The notes beneath the pieces were generated by a model that saw nothing but the letters and a program-made list of their open reading frames with translations, searched no databases and was not told the origin of the DNA. From assembly GCA_933228675.1 (NCBI GenBank), contig OW121743.1, forward strand, positions 94,861,998 to 94,925,997: DNA of 64,000 nucleotides, in the 5' to 3' direction. This DNA comes from Stomorhina lunata. Its lineage: Eukaryota > Arthropoda > Insecta > Diptera > Rhiniidae. The position numbers and the translations under genes were made by a program. Shown here piece after piece: positions 50,025 through 62,400 of this stretch (positions within the stretch are counted from its first letter, which is position 1; each line of letters opens with the position of its first letter).

Positions 50025-50884
50025 TTAAAATAAGTTTCTGTGTCAGCCGGATACAATACATATACGATTTTTGGTGTTTTCTTTTTTTGTTTTAAATATA
50101 ATATACAAAATATATTGTTATTTCGAAATTAATATTTAAAACAATTGAAGAAAAATTAAAGCTGAAAAAACACTATTAAAAAATTTATTCCAATAGAAAT
50201 GCTAAAGCAAAAAACCAGACGTGTTCAAATGCCAATCACAATTTCCACAAATTGTTTAATGGATGATTTAAAAAACATACAAAAATTTCTTAAACAATTC
50301 ACTGATAAATTATTAAAATTCAAAAATCTACTTGTAGAGAAAGTAAACAATTCGTTTTTTTTTGGAAAACACAATTTTCTTTTCGATTTTATTTTGAGAT
50401 TCAAACCACAACAACGCGAAGATTTTTTTTTTCGACAAAATTAAAATTAAGAAAAATACGCTGTGACGATTTTTAAAGACAAAAAACAACTAATTGTGAT
50501 TTGAGTCTAAAAATGCCGGATGAAAATATTTGGAAAAAGAAAATTTAAAAATCTCTCACACAACAAAAAAATCTGCATATAAAACCACATAGCAATCGTT
50601 ATAGCACAATAAAAACAACAACAAATACAGGAATCAAAAGAAAAGCAAGAACAAGAACAAATGTAGAATATCATAATTTATAGGAAAACAACAACAAAAC
50701 ACCGGAGAGCAAGTGTCTATGAGTGGTTCTTTTAGATCTTTTGTTGAAAGTCTGCTGGTGCTGGTGGTTGTCGTTGTCGATTTGATATCGAACATATCGA
50801 AAACAACAATAGCAAAAACAAATTTGGAGGCATAGCCGATAAAGTAAATTTTTATAATACCCTACACCTCTATATTACACATAT
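50025..50884 (-). promoter_or_regulatory. Possible 5' UTR and promoter region (tentative)
   Basis: Unique, mixed-composition sequence with CAACAA-type runs and, near 50700-50830, a relatively GC-rich patch (CACCGGAGAGCAAGTG, GTCTGCTGGTGCTGGTGG). Such composition is common around fly transcription starts, but I see no convincing TATA box or initiator and cannot place a start. An 81-codon plus-strand frame at 50199-50444 lacks support. Confidence 0.25.
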
Positions 50885-53700
50885 ATTCATACAATATATT
50901 CATACAAATGAAAAAAATTCTTTAAAAAGATTTTATACTACAAAAATTTTTACATTGAGAAATTTTTTGTACAAAAATTTTCTATCTTAAAATTTTTAAA
51001 TTGAAAAATTTTCTATAGAAAATTTTTATATTGAACAATTTTCTATGAAAAAATGCTTAATAATGAAAACTTTTCTATAAAAAATTGTATATTGAAAAAT
51101 TTTCTATAGAAAAATTTTTATATTGAAAAATTTTCTATAGAAATATTTTTATAATGAAAATTTTTCTATAGAAAAATTGTTTATAGAAAAATTTTGATAT
51201 TAAAAATTTTCTAAAGAAAAATTTTTATATTGAAAAATTTTCCATCGAAAAATTTTTATATTGAAAATTTTTTTTCAAATATTTTTTATTGAAAAATTTT
51301 CTATAGAAAAATTCTTATATTAAAAATTTTCTGAAGAAAAATTTTTGTATTGAAAAATTTGTAGACATAGAAAAATTTTTTTATTGAAAAATTTTCTAAA
51401 GAAAAATTTTTGTACTAAAAAGTTTTTTGTATTAAATAATTTTCTATAGAAAAATTTTAAAATTAAAAAATCTTATATAGAAACATTTTGATATTGAAAA
51501 ATTTTCTACTTAAAAATTTTCATATTAAAAAATTTTCTATACAAAAATTTTTATATTGACAAATTTTCTATAGAAAAATTTTTATATTGAAAATTTTTCT
51601 ATAGAAAAATGTTTGTATTGAAAAATTTTCTATAGAAACATTTTTATATTCAAAAATTTTTCATAGAAAAATTCTTATATAAAAAAATTTGTAAAAAAAA
51701 ATTTTTGTATTGAAAAATTTTTAGGCATAGAAAAATTTTTATATTGAAAAATTTTCTATAGAAAAATTTGTATACTAAAAAGTTTTCTATAAAAAAAAAA
51801 TTCAATATGAAAAACTTTCCTACAGAAAAATTGTCGATAGAAAAATTTTTATATTGAAAATTTTTCTATAGAAAAATTTTTGTATTGAAAAATGTTCTAT
51901 AGAAAAATTTTTATATTGAAAAATGTTCTATAGAAAAACTTTTATACTAAAAAATTTTTTATAAAAAAAAAATTTATACTAAAAAATTTTCTCCAGAAAA
52001 ATTTTTATATTGAAACATTTTTTTATTGAAAAATTTTCTATAGAAAAATTTTAATATAGAAACATTTTCTATCGAAAAATTTTTATACTAAAAAATTTTC
52101 TATAAAAACATTTCATAGTAAAATATTTTCTATAAAAAAATGTTATTATGAAAAAATTCTCTAACAAAAATTTTGTAATGAAAAATTTATTAAATTGAAA
52201 TAATTTTTATATCAAAAGCTTTCCTACAAAAAATTTTTCTGTAGAAAAATTTTTACAATGAAAAATTTTCTATAGAAAAATTTTTATACTGAAAAATTTT
52301 TTATAGAAAAATTTTTATACTGAAAAATTTTCTATAGAAAAATTTTTATATTGAAAAATTTGTAGGCAAAAAAAAAATTTTATATTGAAAATTTTTCTAT
52401 AGAGTAATTTTATATTGAACATTTTTCTATAGAAAAGTTTTTATATTGAAAGTTTTTATATTGAAAAATTTTAAATAGACAAATTTTTATATTGAAAAAT
52501 TTTCTATAAAAAAATGTTGTTATGAAAAATTCTGTAAAAATTCTCTTTATTATGGAAAAATTCTCTAACAAAATTTTTATAATGAGAAATTTTGTAAATT
52601 GAAATAATTTGTATATCAAAATATCAAAAACTTTCCTACAAAAAAATTTTCCATAGAAAAATTTCTATATTGAAAAATTTTCTATAGAAAAATTTGTATA
52701 CTGGAAAATTTTCTATAAAAAAATTTGTATACTGGAAAATTTTCTATAAAAAAATTTTCTATAGAAAAATCTTTATATTGAAAATTTTTTTATAGACAAA
52801 TTTTTATATTGAAAAATTTTCTATAGAAAAATTTTTATATTGAAAAATTTTCTATAGAAAAATTTTTATATTGAAAAATTTTCTATAGAAAAATTTTTAT
52901 ACTGAAAAATTTTCTATAGAAAAATTTTTATACTGAAAAATTTTCTATAGAAAAATCTTAATATTGAAAAATTTTCTATAGAAAAATCTTTATATTGAAA
53001 AATTTTCTATAGAAAAATTTTTGTATTGAAAAATGTTCTACAAAAAAGTTTATATATTGAAAATTTTCTATAGAAAAAAATTCATCTTAAAAATTTTCTG
53101 TAGACAAATTTTCAAATTGAATATTTTGTTTAGAAAATAATTCATTTTGAAAATTTTCTATAATAAATTTAAAAAAAGAATTCTATAAAAGATTTTTTAA
53201 TATAAAAAGTTTTCTAAAGAAAATTTTTATATATATTTTTATATATATATAGAAAAATTTTTTTATTAAAAAATCTTTTATAGAAATACAATATATTAAT
53301 ATTGCAAAATATTCGATATAAAATTTTTCATATTGAAAATTTTCTATTGCAAAATTTTTATATTGAAAATTTTCTATAAAAAAATATATATGTGACCCGG
53401 TCTATGAAAAGGGGGCTTATGACTCAAAACAAAGTTTCGAAAAATTAGCTAATTTTTCGAAATTGTTAGCTAATTTTTCAAAATTTTGTTATTAAGTCAT
53501 AAGAAACCTTTTCAGAGATGTGACCCATATACTAAAAATTTTTCTATAAAAAATTCTTCGAGAAAATATTTAATATAAATAAATTTTAATATAAATTGAA
53601 TTTTTATAGAAATTTGTTCAATATACTAACTTTTCTGTAAAAAATGTTTCAATATAAACATTTTTCTATAAAAAAGTTTTCAGTATGAAAATTTTTCTGT
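50885..53700. repeat. Degenerate 31-bp satellite array, type VII
   Basis: Units combine AAAATTTTCTATAGAAAAA with TTTTTATATTGA. Regular between about 52790 and 53030, worn elsewhere. An unrelated ~137-bp MITE interrupts it at 53391-53527, after which worn units continue to about 53700. Confidence 0.93.
53391..53527. mobile_element. Hairpin MITE inserted in satellite, 8-bp flanking repeats
   Basis: Between two TGTGACCC copies (53391-53398 and 53520-53527) lies a near-complete inverted repeat: GAAAAGG..GCTTATGACT and GAAAAATTAGCTAA on both arms. TGTGACCC may be an 8-bp target duplication (hAT type) or part of the element. Non-coding. Confidence 0.7.
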
Positions 53701-54304
53701 TCTAGTTAAAACATTTTTAAGAAGTTCGGAATAGTATCTGGATCATCCTAAGATAATTTTAAAACCATATTTGCTAGATTTGTGATCAAATATTTTCTGA
53801 ATGTTATCAAGACCCCAAAAATGATTTAACTAAGTCATACGTAGCTTGACGAATGGTGCATATTTTTTCATGTATCCCATTAAATACCACCTTTAGAACT
53901 GACTAATAGATCTAAAAGCAAATGCCATTAAAATAAATATATGTGTTACCAACCCCACATTTAACTCAGTATACCGTCACTACAAATGAAGCTATAGCCT
54001 AAAAAAACATGCATAAATTGTCTACCGTATACGATTAAAATGTATTGTATTTGTATACTTTACTTATATGTAGATGTTTAAATGATGCGAAAAAATATGA
54101 TTTCAATAAAAATTTAAATTCAAAGCCAAAAAAAATAAATAAATATAAAAAACCATTTATTTCAAAAAAAAACTAAATGTGATTTTTCACGCTACATTAG
54201 ATATGCAATTCGATAAAAAAGAGCAACAATTGCTATTGTTGTCATTGTTGCTAGACAAAGTAGAAAACTTAAATTCTCTTTGTTGGGAATAAAGAGACTA
54301 ATTT
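53701..54304. other. AT-rich unique sequence, no gene seen
   Basis: Nothing recognised; some A-rich runs near 54120-54175. Confidence 0.5.
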
Positions 54305-56068
54305 TTAAACCCACCATCAAAATTAATGGGGGGTATATTGAGATTGTCATTCCGTTTGTAATTTCCTTAATATTGGCGCAAAAATCAAAAACGATATATA
54401 TTCTGAATCCTTATGAAATTCTAAGACGATTGAGCGATGTCCGTCTGTCTGTCTGTCTGAAATCACGATAACGCCTAAACGAAAGTAAAAACATTCTTTA
54501 TCTATTAGAAAATGTTGGTATTGAAACTGGGCAAAATCGGTTAATATTTGACCATAGCTCCCTTATAACCTCGTCTAGACTAATCGCTTATTTGCTAATT
54601 AATGACAAATTATAACAGCTATGATGACAAAATTAGGTATCTAGAAGTTTTACATAAGCACTAGGCAGCATATAAAATTTCATCGAAATCGGTTTACATT
54701 TAACTATAGCTCCCATATAAAAAACTGACGGAAACAGCCTAAATTTCACCTGAAATTCACTTAAATGCCAATAAATGACAAACTGTAATAGCTTTGGCCA
54801 CTAAATTTAGCACAAGGAAGTCTTATGTGAATTCCAGCCAGCTTGTCAAAATAGGTCACCATTTGACCATAGCTCCCATATAAAAAAAAACTTACGGAAA
54901 TACAAAAATACAAAAAGAAAAGTTGGTTTATGTCCGTCTGTCCGTTAGATAAAAGCGCGATGGCACCTTAAGTAAAAGGGCTACAGCAACAAAATTTTAC
55001 AAAAAGGAAGTCTTATGTGAATATCAGCCAGTGTGCAAAATTTTGTTACAATCGATCACCATTTGACCACAACTCCCATATAAAAAACTTACACAAAAAC
55101 AAAAATACCAGAAAAGAAAAGGAGATTTACATATATCCGTCTGTCCGTCAGATAAAAGCGCGACAGCTCCTTAACTCCAAAAGCTAGAGAGACACAATTT
55201 TAGAAAAGTATTTTTGATATGTAACAAAAGTTGTGTACTGCGAAATCGGTATACATTAAGTTAGAGCTCCCATATAACCCCGCCCCGGGAAACACATGAA
55301 TGCTGATAAATTGAGTACAATTGTTATAGCTATGACAACTAAATTTAGAATAGAGAAGTTTTATGCAACTATTGGTCAGTATATCAAATTTTATGGGAAT
55401 CGGTTCATATTTGACTATAGCTTTCATATTAAAAACACTCCCGAAAACCAAAAAATATTTAGCAAGGACCAGTTAAAAGTTTTTAATTAGAAACTATGCA
55501 AGCTATGGCCACTAAATTTTGCAAAAACAAGCTTTATATAAATACCAGCCAGTGTGTAAAATTTTGTTACAATCGTTCAACATTTGGCTATAATTCTTAT
55601 ATATATTACATCCCCTATTTTATATCTATAATCAATAAGATTTGGAGGTACAAGCAGCATATTAAGATTATGTATATGGTAGATGCATTAGGAACTCCTA
55701 ACAAAATATATGGACCTACCGTATTACTATCAACTTCTTAATCCTAACTAAATATTAAACGAAAAGTATTTAACAACTTATTAATGTAAAACCATACCCG
55801 GCTTTGATAACGAAATTTGTTCAAAGTAAATAAATACTAGGGAAACCACTTACACACTTTTCAATGTTGAACTATAAAGCTACTGCAACCGAAGTTATTC
55901 CAAATATTTTACCAACAATACCAACTAGCGTGAATTTTTTGAATTTGGTCCACATGTTGAATTTGCTGCATCCTCGTAGATATATGAGATATGTTTCTAA
56001 ATTTAACACAACTTGATGATTTGTATATAAGATTCGGCACAGCCGAATATAACACTCTTACTTGTTAA
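54305..56068 (+). mobile_element. Family B mini-me/Helentron-like element, longest copy
   Basis: Head 'acccaccatcaaaattaatg' with GGGGTATATTGAGATTGTC, a short GTCCGTCTGTCTGTCTG (54439), many modules of GACCATAGCTCCCATATAA, further GTCCGTCTGTCCG tracts (54931, 55136), 'tatggtagatgcattagg', and a 3' end TTCGGCACAGCCGAA followed by CTTACTTGTT. The terminal hairpin and CTTACTTGTT match the family A end. Short frames over it are chance. Confidence 0.8.
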
Positions 56069-57184
56069 ATTTGATTTTATAAATAATGAGCATTTGCGTT
56101 AAGAGTGACATAACTTAAAATATAAAGATTTTAAAATATTATTTCTAAAAGCTAATATGTTATGTATATACTCGTATTTTTGATATTTTTGTGGCCAGAT
56201 TTTTCACAGTCGTTGATGGCACATTACCTCATACTTTTAAAGAAAATTTAAAAAAGCTTAATTAGTGAAAATTTTTTTGCAAAAAAACACAATTCAAATC
56301 CAAGCTTAATAAACATTATGAGAACTCTAAGCCATCCATTTCCACGGAAAAGTGGTGATTTCAAAATTTCTATGTGGTCGTACAAGCAAGGACTGATAGA
56401 AAATCAATAATTGGATTTAATCGATCTTAGGTTAAACGAAGGAACGATTATGCACTCCATAGACATTCAACATGGCACTCCCATTTATTAAAATAAAATT
56501 ATCCATTTCTGTATTATCACCATAAAGTATTAACACCATAAAGTTTTGATGCAATTTTGTTTCTACAATTAATGTTTTCTCATAATTTAAGTAAAAACAA
56601 ATTATTTTCTCTCATAAATTCAAAGAAAACATTCTAATTTTAGAGAAATTTTCCCAAACACACAAAATAATTGGAATAAATAAATAAGAGCTCATACGAG
56701 AGCATATGCGATCAATGATGCACACAAATATCAAGATGTGTTTTTTAATGCTTCCAACTTAGCAGGAGAACATCAAGATTTTTTAAGAATTTTAAATCTT
56801 ATTTTGAAATGCAATAGGATTAAATGAACTTTTTCCAAATGCTTGTTGAGGAAAATAAAAATTGTAATGAATTCTTGAATTCAAATAAAATTGTAAATAA
56901 ATTAACTAAATGTTTGCATCCAATTGATTTAATTGTTCTATTGCACTCATTTATTGTTTCTTTGTTAAAATTGTTCAAATGAAAGTGAAAGTAACAAAAA
57001 TATACAAAAGAGTTGTATATTTGTGTTTACATATGTTATTTGAAAATTAAATTGAAATACAATTGTTGTGGGTTAAAGAGAAAAATATACAAAATTTTTA
57101 GACACAAGTAAAAAAAATTATAAAATTGGACAATCTAGATTATATGGCAACCCCCCTACAGCTCGATTTAAATTATCTGATTTT
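56069..57184. other. AT-rich unique sequence, no gene seen
   Basis: No exon or element recognised; 56330-56480 is less AT-rich but has stops in all frames. Confidence 0.5.
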
Positions 57185-58680
57185 GATCTCGATATTTTCT
57201 ATTTTGAATTTTTATAAAATATTTTCTATTTTTAAAGGAAATTTTTTAAAAATTTCCTATTTTTATAGGAAATTTTTCAAAAATTTCCTATTTTTAAAGG
57301 AATTTAAATTTTCAAAAAATTTCCTATTTTTATAGGAAATTTTCAAAAAATTTCCTATTTTTATAGGAAATTTTCAAAAAATTTCCTATTTTTATAGGAA
57401 ATTTTCAAAAAATTTCCTATTTTTATAGGAAATTTTCAAAAAATTTCCTATTTTTATAGGAAATTTTCAAAAAATTTCCTATTTTTATAGGAAATTTTCA
57501 AAAAATTTCCCATTTTTTATAGGAAATTTTCAAAAAATTTCCCATTTTTTATAGGAAATTTTCAAAAAATTTCCCATTTTTTATAGGAAATTTTCAAAAA
57601 ATTTCCTATTTTTATAGGAAATTTTCAAAAATTTCGATATTTTCTATTTTGAATTTTTATAAAATATTTTCTATTTTTAAAGGAAATTTTTTAAAAATTT
57701 CCTATTTTTATAGAAAAATTTTCAAAAATTTCCTATTTTTATAGGAAATTTTCAAAAAATTTCCTATTTTTATAGGAAATTTTCAAAAAATTTCCTATTT
57801 TTATAGGAAATTTTCAAAAATTTCCTATTTTTATAGGAAATTTTCAAAAAATTTCCTATTTTTATAGGAAATTTTCAAAAAATTTCTTATTTTTTAAGAA
57901 ATTTTCAAAAAATTTCCTACCTTTATAGGAAATTTTCAAAAAATTTCCTATTTTTATAGGAAATTTTCAAAAAATTTCCTATTTTTATAGGAAATTTTCA
58001 AAAAATTTCCTATTTTTATAGGAAATTTTCAAAAAATTTCCTATTTTTATAGGAAATTTTCAAAAAATTTCCTATTTTTATAGGAAATTTTCAAAAAATT
58101 TCCTATTTTTATAGGAAATTTTCAAAAAATTTCCTATTTTTTAGGAAATTTTCAAAAAATTTCCTATTTTTTAGGAAATTTTCAAAAAATTTCCTACCTT
58201 TATAGGAAATTTTCAAAAAATTTCCTATTTTTATAGGAAATTTTTAAAAAATTTCCTATTTTTATAGGAAATTTTTCAAAAAATTCCTATTTTTATAGGA
58301 AATTTTTCAAAAATTTCCTATTTTTATAGGAAATTTTTCAAAAATTTCCTATTTTTATAGGAAATTTTTCAAAAATTTCCTATTTTTATAGGATTTTTTT
58401 CAAAAATTTCCTATTTTGATAGGAAATTCTTCAAAAATTTCCTATTTTGATAGGAAATTCTTCAAAAATTTATTTTTTTACAGGAAATTTTTCAAAAATT
58501 TCCTATTTTTATAGGTAATTTTCAAAAAATTTCCTATTTTTAAAAAATTTCCTATTTTTATAGGAAATTTCCAAAAAAATATCCTATTTTTATAGGAAAT
58601 TTTTCAAAAATTTCCTATCTTTATAGGAAATTTTTCAAAAATTTCCTATTTTCATAGAAAAATTTTCCAAAATTTTGTAA
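57185..58680. repeat. 31-bp palindromic satellite array, type VI
   Basis: About 47 units built on the inverted repeat AAATTTCCTAT-TTTT-ATAGGAAATTT joined by TTCAAAA. A longer segment starting CGATATTTTCTATTTTGAAT occurs at 57189 and 57633, 444 bp apart, so the array was partly duplicated. Variants CCCATTTTTTATAGG (57510-57590) and CTACCTTTATAGG (57916, 58195) are clustered. Confidence 0.95.
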
Positions 58681-59401
58681 ACAAGACTTATTTGCATTTT
58701 CTTAATCTTACGTGTTTGATGTTTTTTCTCTTAAAATAATTTACAAGTTTGTTGACTGCTTAAATCTTTTGAGTTAATCTGAATTTTTGGTTATTTTCGC
58801 CACAAGTACGAGCATGTTAAAAGACATGCAAAGAATTTACATTAATAAAAAGCAATTTGTTTTTCAGCAACTTTTTTCGCCCTACAACGCAATATTATTC
58901 ATTCCCATTCATTCTTTGATCAATTTATTTTATAAAAAGGTGTTAATGATATAATAAAAAATTAATTGAAAAATAAAAAATATATAAATTTTTAATCAGA
59001 AATATATTAAGAGTTTAAATGAAAAACATTCAAGGCCAAATATTTCTAAACCGGTCTATTGAAAGCATATTTTTCCAATAAAATATTAATTTTTTTTAAA
59101 TTTAGGTACTCAAAATGTTATAGATTTGAAATGACATTCAATATTTTCAATTAAAAATGTCCTTTCAACTGAACATTTCATTTGACATTTTATTAGTTTT
59201 TGGTTTCCTTTTTTGTTTTATTTCTATTTATTCCCCTTTTCCATCATTAGCTGTCATATGCACTCTTCGTAAAAATTTGGACATATGAAATTTATTTATA
59301 ACAAATAAAATTTCAATGGAAAGAGAATGGAAACTAAACCATTTTCTTTAAAAATTTTGAAAGTTGCCTTAAGAAAAGAATTTCAGCAATTTCCAATTTC
59401 T
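58681..59401. other. AT-rich unique spacer between two satellite arrays
   Basis: Nothing recognised. Confidence 0.5.
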
Positions 59402-62400
59402 ATAAAAAGTAAGTTTATTGTAAAATTTCCTACATAAAGTAAATTTTTGAAAAATTGACTATAAAAAGTAAATTTTTGAAAAATTGACTATAAAAAGTAA
59501 ATTTTTGAAAAATTGACTATAAAAAGTAAATTTTTGAAAAATTGACTATAAAAAGTAAATTTTTGAAAAATTGACTATAAAAAGTAAATTTTTGAAAAAT
59601 TGACTATAAAAAGTAAATTTTTGAAAAACTGACTATAAAAAGTAAATTTTTGAAAAATTGACTATAAAAAGTAAATTTTTGAAAAATTGACTATAAAAAG
59701 TAAATTTTTGAAAAATTGACTATAAAAAGTAAATTTTTGAAAAATTGACTATAAAAAGTAAATTTTTGAAAAATTTACTATAAAAAGTAAATTTTTGAAA
59801 AATTGACTATAAAAAGTAAATTTTTGAAAAATTGACTATAAAAAGTAAATTTTTGAAAAATTGACTATAAAAAGTAAATTTTTGAAAAATTGACTATAAA
59901 AAGTAAATTTTTGAAAAATTGACTATAAAAAGTAAATTTTTGAAAAATTGACTATAAAAAGTAAATTTTTGAAAAATTGACTATAAAAAGTAAATTTTTG
60001 AAAAATTGACTATAAAAAGTAAATTTTTGAAAAATTGACTATAAAAAGTAAATTTTTGAAAAATTGACTATAAAAAGTAAATTTTTGAAAAATTGACTAT
60101 AAAAAGTAAATTTTTGAAAAATTGACTATAAAAAGTAAATTTTTGAAAAATTGACTATAAAAAGTAAATTTTTGAAAAATTGACTATAAAAAGTAAATTT
60201 TTGAAAAATTGACTATAAAAAGTAAATTTTTGAAAAATTGACTATAAAAAGTAAATTTTTGAAAAATTGACTATAAAAAGTAAATTTTTGAAAAATTGAC
60301 TATAAAAAGTAAATTTTTGAAAAATTGACTATAAAAAGTAAATTTTTGAAAAATTTACTATAAAAAGTAAATTTTTGAAAAATTTACTATAAAAAGTAAA
60401 TTTTTGAAAAATTTACTATAAAAAGTAAATTTTTGAAAAATTTACTATAAAAAGTAAATTTTTGAAAAATTTACTATAAAAAGTAAATTTTTGAAAAATT
60501 TACTATAAAAAGTAAATTTTTGAAAAATTTACTATAAAAAGTAAATTTTTGAAAAATTTACTTTAAAAAGTAAATTTTTGAAAAAATTTACTATAAAAAG
60601 TAAATTTTTGAAAATTTACTATAAAAAGTAAATTTTTGAAAAATTTACTATAAAAAGTAAATTTTTGAAAAATTTACTATAAAAAGTAAATTTTTGAAAA
60701 ATTTACTATAAAAAGTAAATTTTTGAAAAATTTACTATAAAAAGTAAATTTTTGAAAAATTTACTATAAAAAGTAAATTTTTGAAAAATTTACTATAAAA
60801 AGTAAATTTTTGAAAAATTTACTATAAAAAGTAAATTTTTGAAAAATTTACTATAAAAAGTAAATTTTTGAAAAATTTACTATAAAAAGTAAATTTTGAA
60901 AAATTTACTATAAAAAGTAAATTTTTGAAAAATTTACTATAAAAAGTAAATTTTTGAAAAATTTACTATAAAAAGTAAATTTTTGAAAAATTTACTATAA
61001 AAAGTAAATTTTGAAAAATTTACTATAAAAAGTAAATTTTTGAAAAATTACTATAAAAAGTAAATTTTTGAAAAATTTACTATAAAAAGTAAATTTTTGA
61101 AAAATTTACTATAAAAAGTAAATTTTTGAAAAATTTACTATAAAAAGTAAATTTTTGAAAAATTTACTATAAAAAGTAAATTTTTGAAAAATTTACTATA
61201 AAAAGTAAATTTTTGAAAAATTTACTATAAAAAAGTAAATTTTTGAAAAATTTACTATAAAAAGTAAATTTTTGAAAAATTTCCTATAAAAAGTAAATTT
61301 TTGAAAAATTTCTCTATAAAAAAGTAAATTTTTGAAAAATTTCCTATAAAAAGTAAATTTTTGAAAAATTTCCTATAAAAAGTAAATTTTTGAAAAATTT
61401 ACTATAAAAAGTAAATTTTTGAAAAATTTACTATAAAAAGTAAATTTTTGAAAAATTTACTATAAAAAGTAAATTTTGAAAAATTTACTATAAAAAAGTA
61501 AATTTTTGAAAAATTTACTATAAAAAGTAAATTTTTGAAAAATTTACTATAAAAAGTAAATTTTTGAAAAATTTACTATAAAAAGTAAATTTTTGAAAAA
61601 ATTTACTATAAAAAGTAAATTTTTGAAAAATTTACTATAAAAAGTAAATTTTTGAAAAATTTACTATAAAAAGTAAATTTTTGAAAAATTTACTATAAAA
61701 AGTAAATTTTTGAAAAATTTACTATAAAAAGTAAATTTTTGAAAAATTTACTATAAAAAGTAAATTTTTGAAAAATTTACTATAAAAAGTAAATTTTTGA
61801 AAAATTTACTATAAAAAGTAAATTTTTGAAAAATTTACTATAAAAAGTAAATTTTTGAAAAATTTACTATAAAAAGTAAATTTTTGAAAAATTTACTATA
61901 AAAAGTAAATTTTTGAAAAATTTACTATAAAAAGTAAATTTTTGAAAAATTTACTATAAAAAGTAAATTTTTGAAAAATTTACTATAAAAAGTAAATTTT
62001 TGAAAAGTTTACTATAAAAAGTAAATTTTGAAAAATTTACTATAAAAAGTAAATTTTTGAAAAATTTACTATAAAAAGTAAATTTTTGAAAAATTTACTA
62101 TAAAAAGTAAATTTTTGAAAAATTTACTATAAAAAGTAAATTTTTGAAAAATTTACTATAAAAAGTAAATTTTTGAAAAATTTACTATAAAAAGTAAATT
62201 TTTGAAAAATTTACTATAAAAAGTAAATTTTTGAAAAATTTACTATAAAAAGTAAATTTTTGAAAAATTTACTATAAAAAGTAAATTTTTGAAAAATTTA
62301 CTATAAAAAGTAAATTTTTGAAAAATTTACTATAAAAAGTAAATTTTTGAAAAATTTACTATAAAAAGTAAATTTTTGAAAAATTTACTATAAAAAGTAA

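Noticed and set aside
50199..50444. 81-codon plus-strand frame
   Set aside because: Lys/Phe-rich, no recognised domain or splice signals; opposite in strand to the candidate exon beside it.
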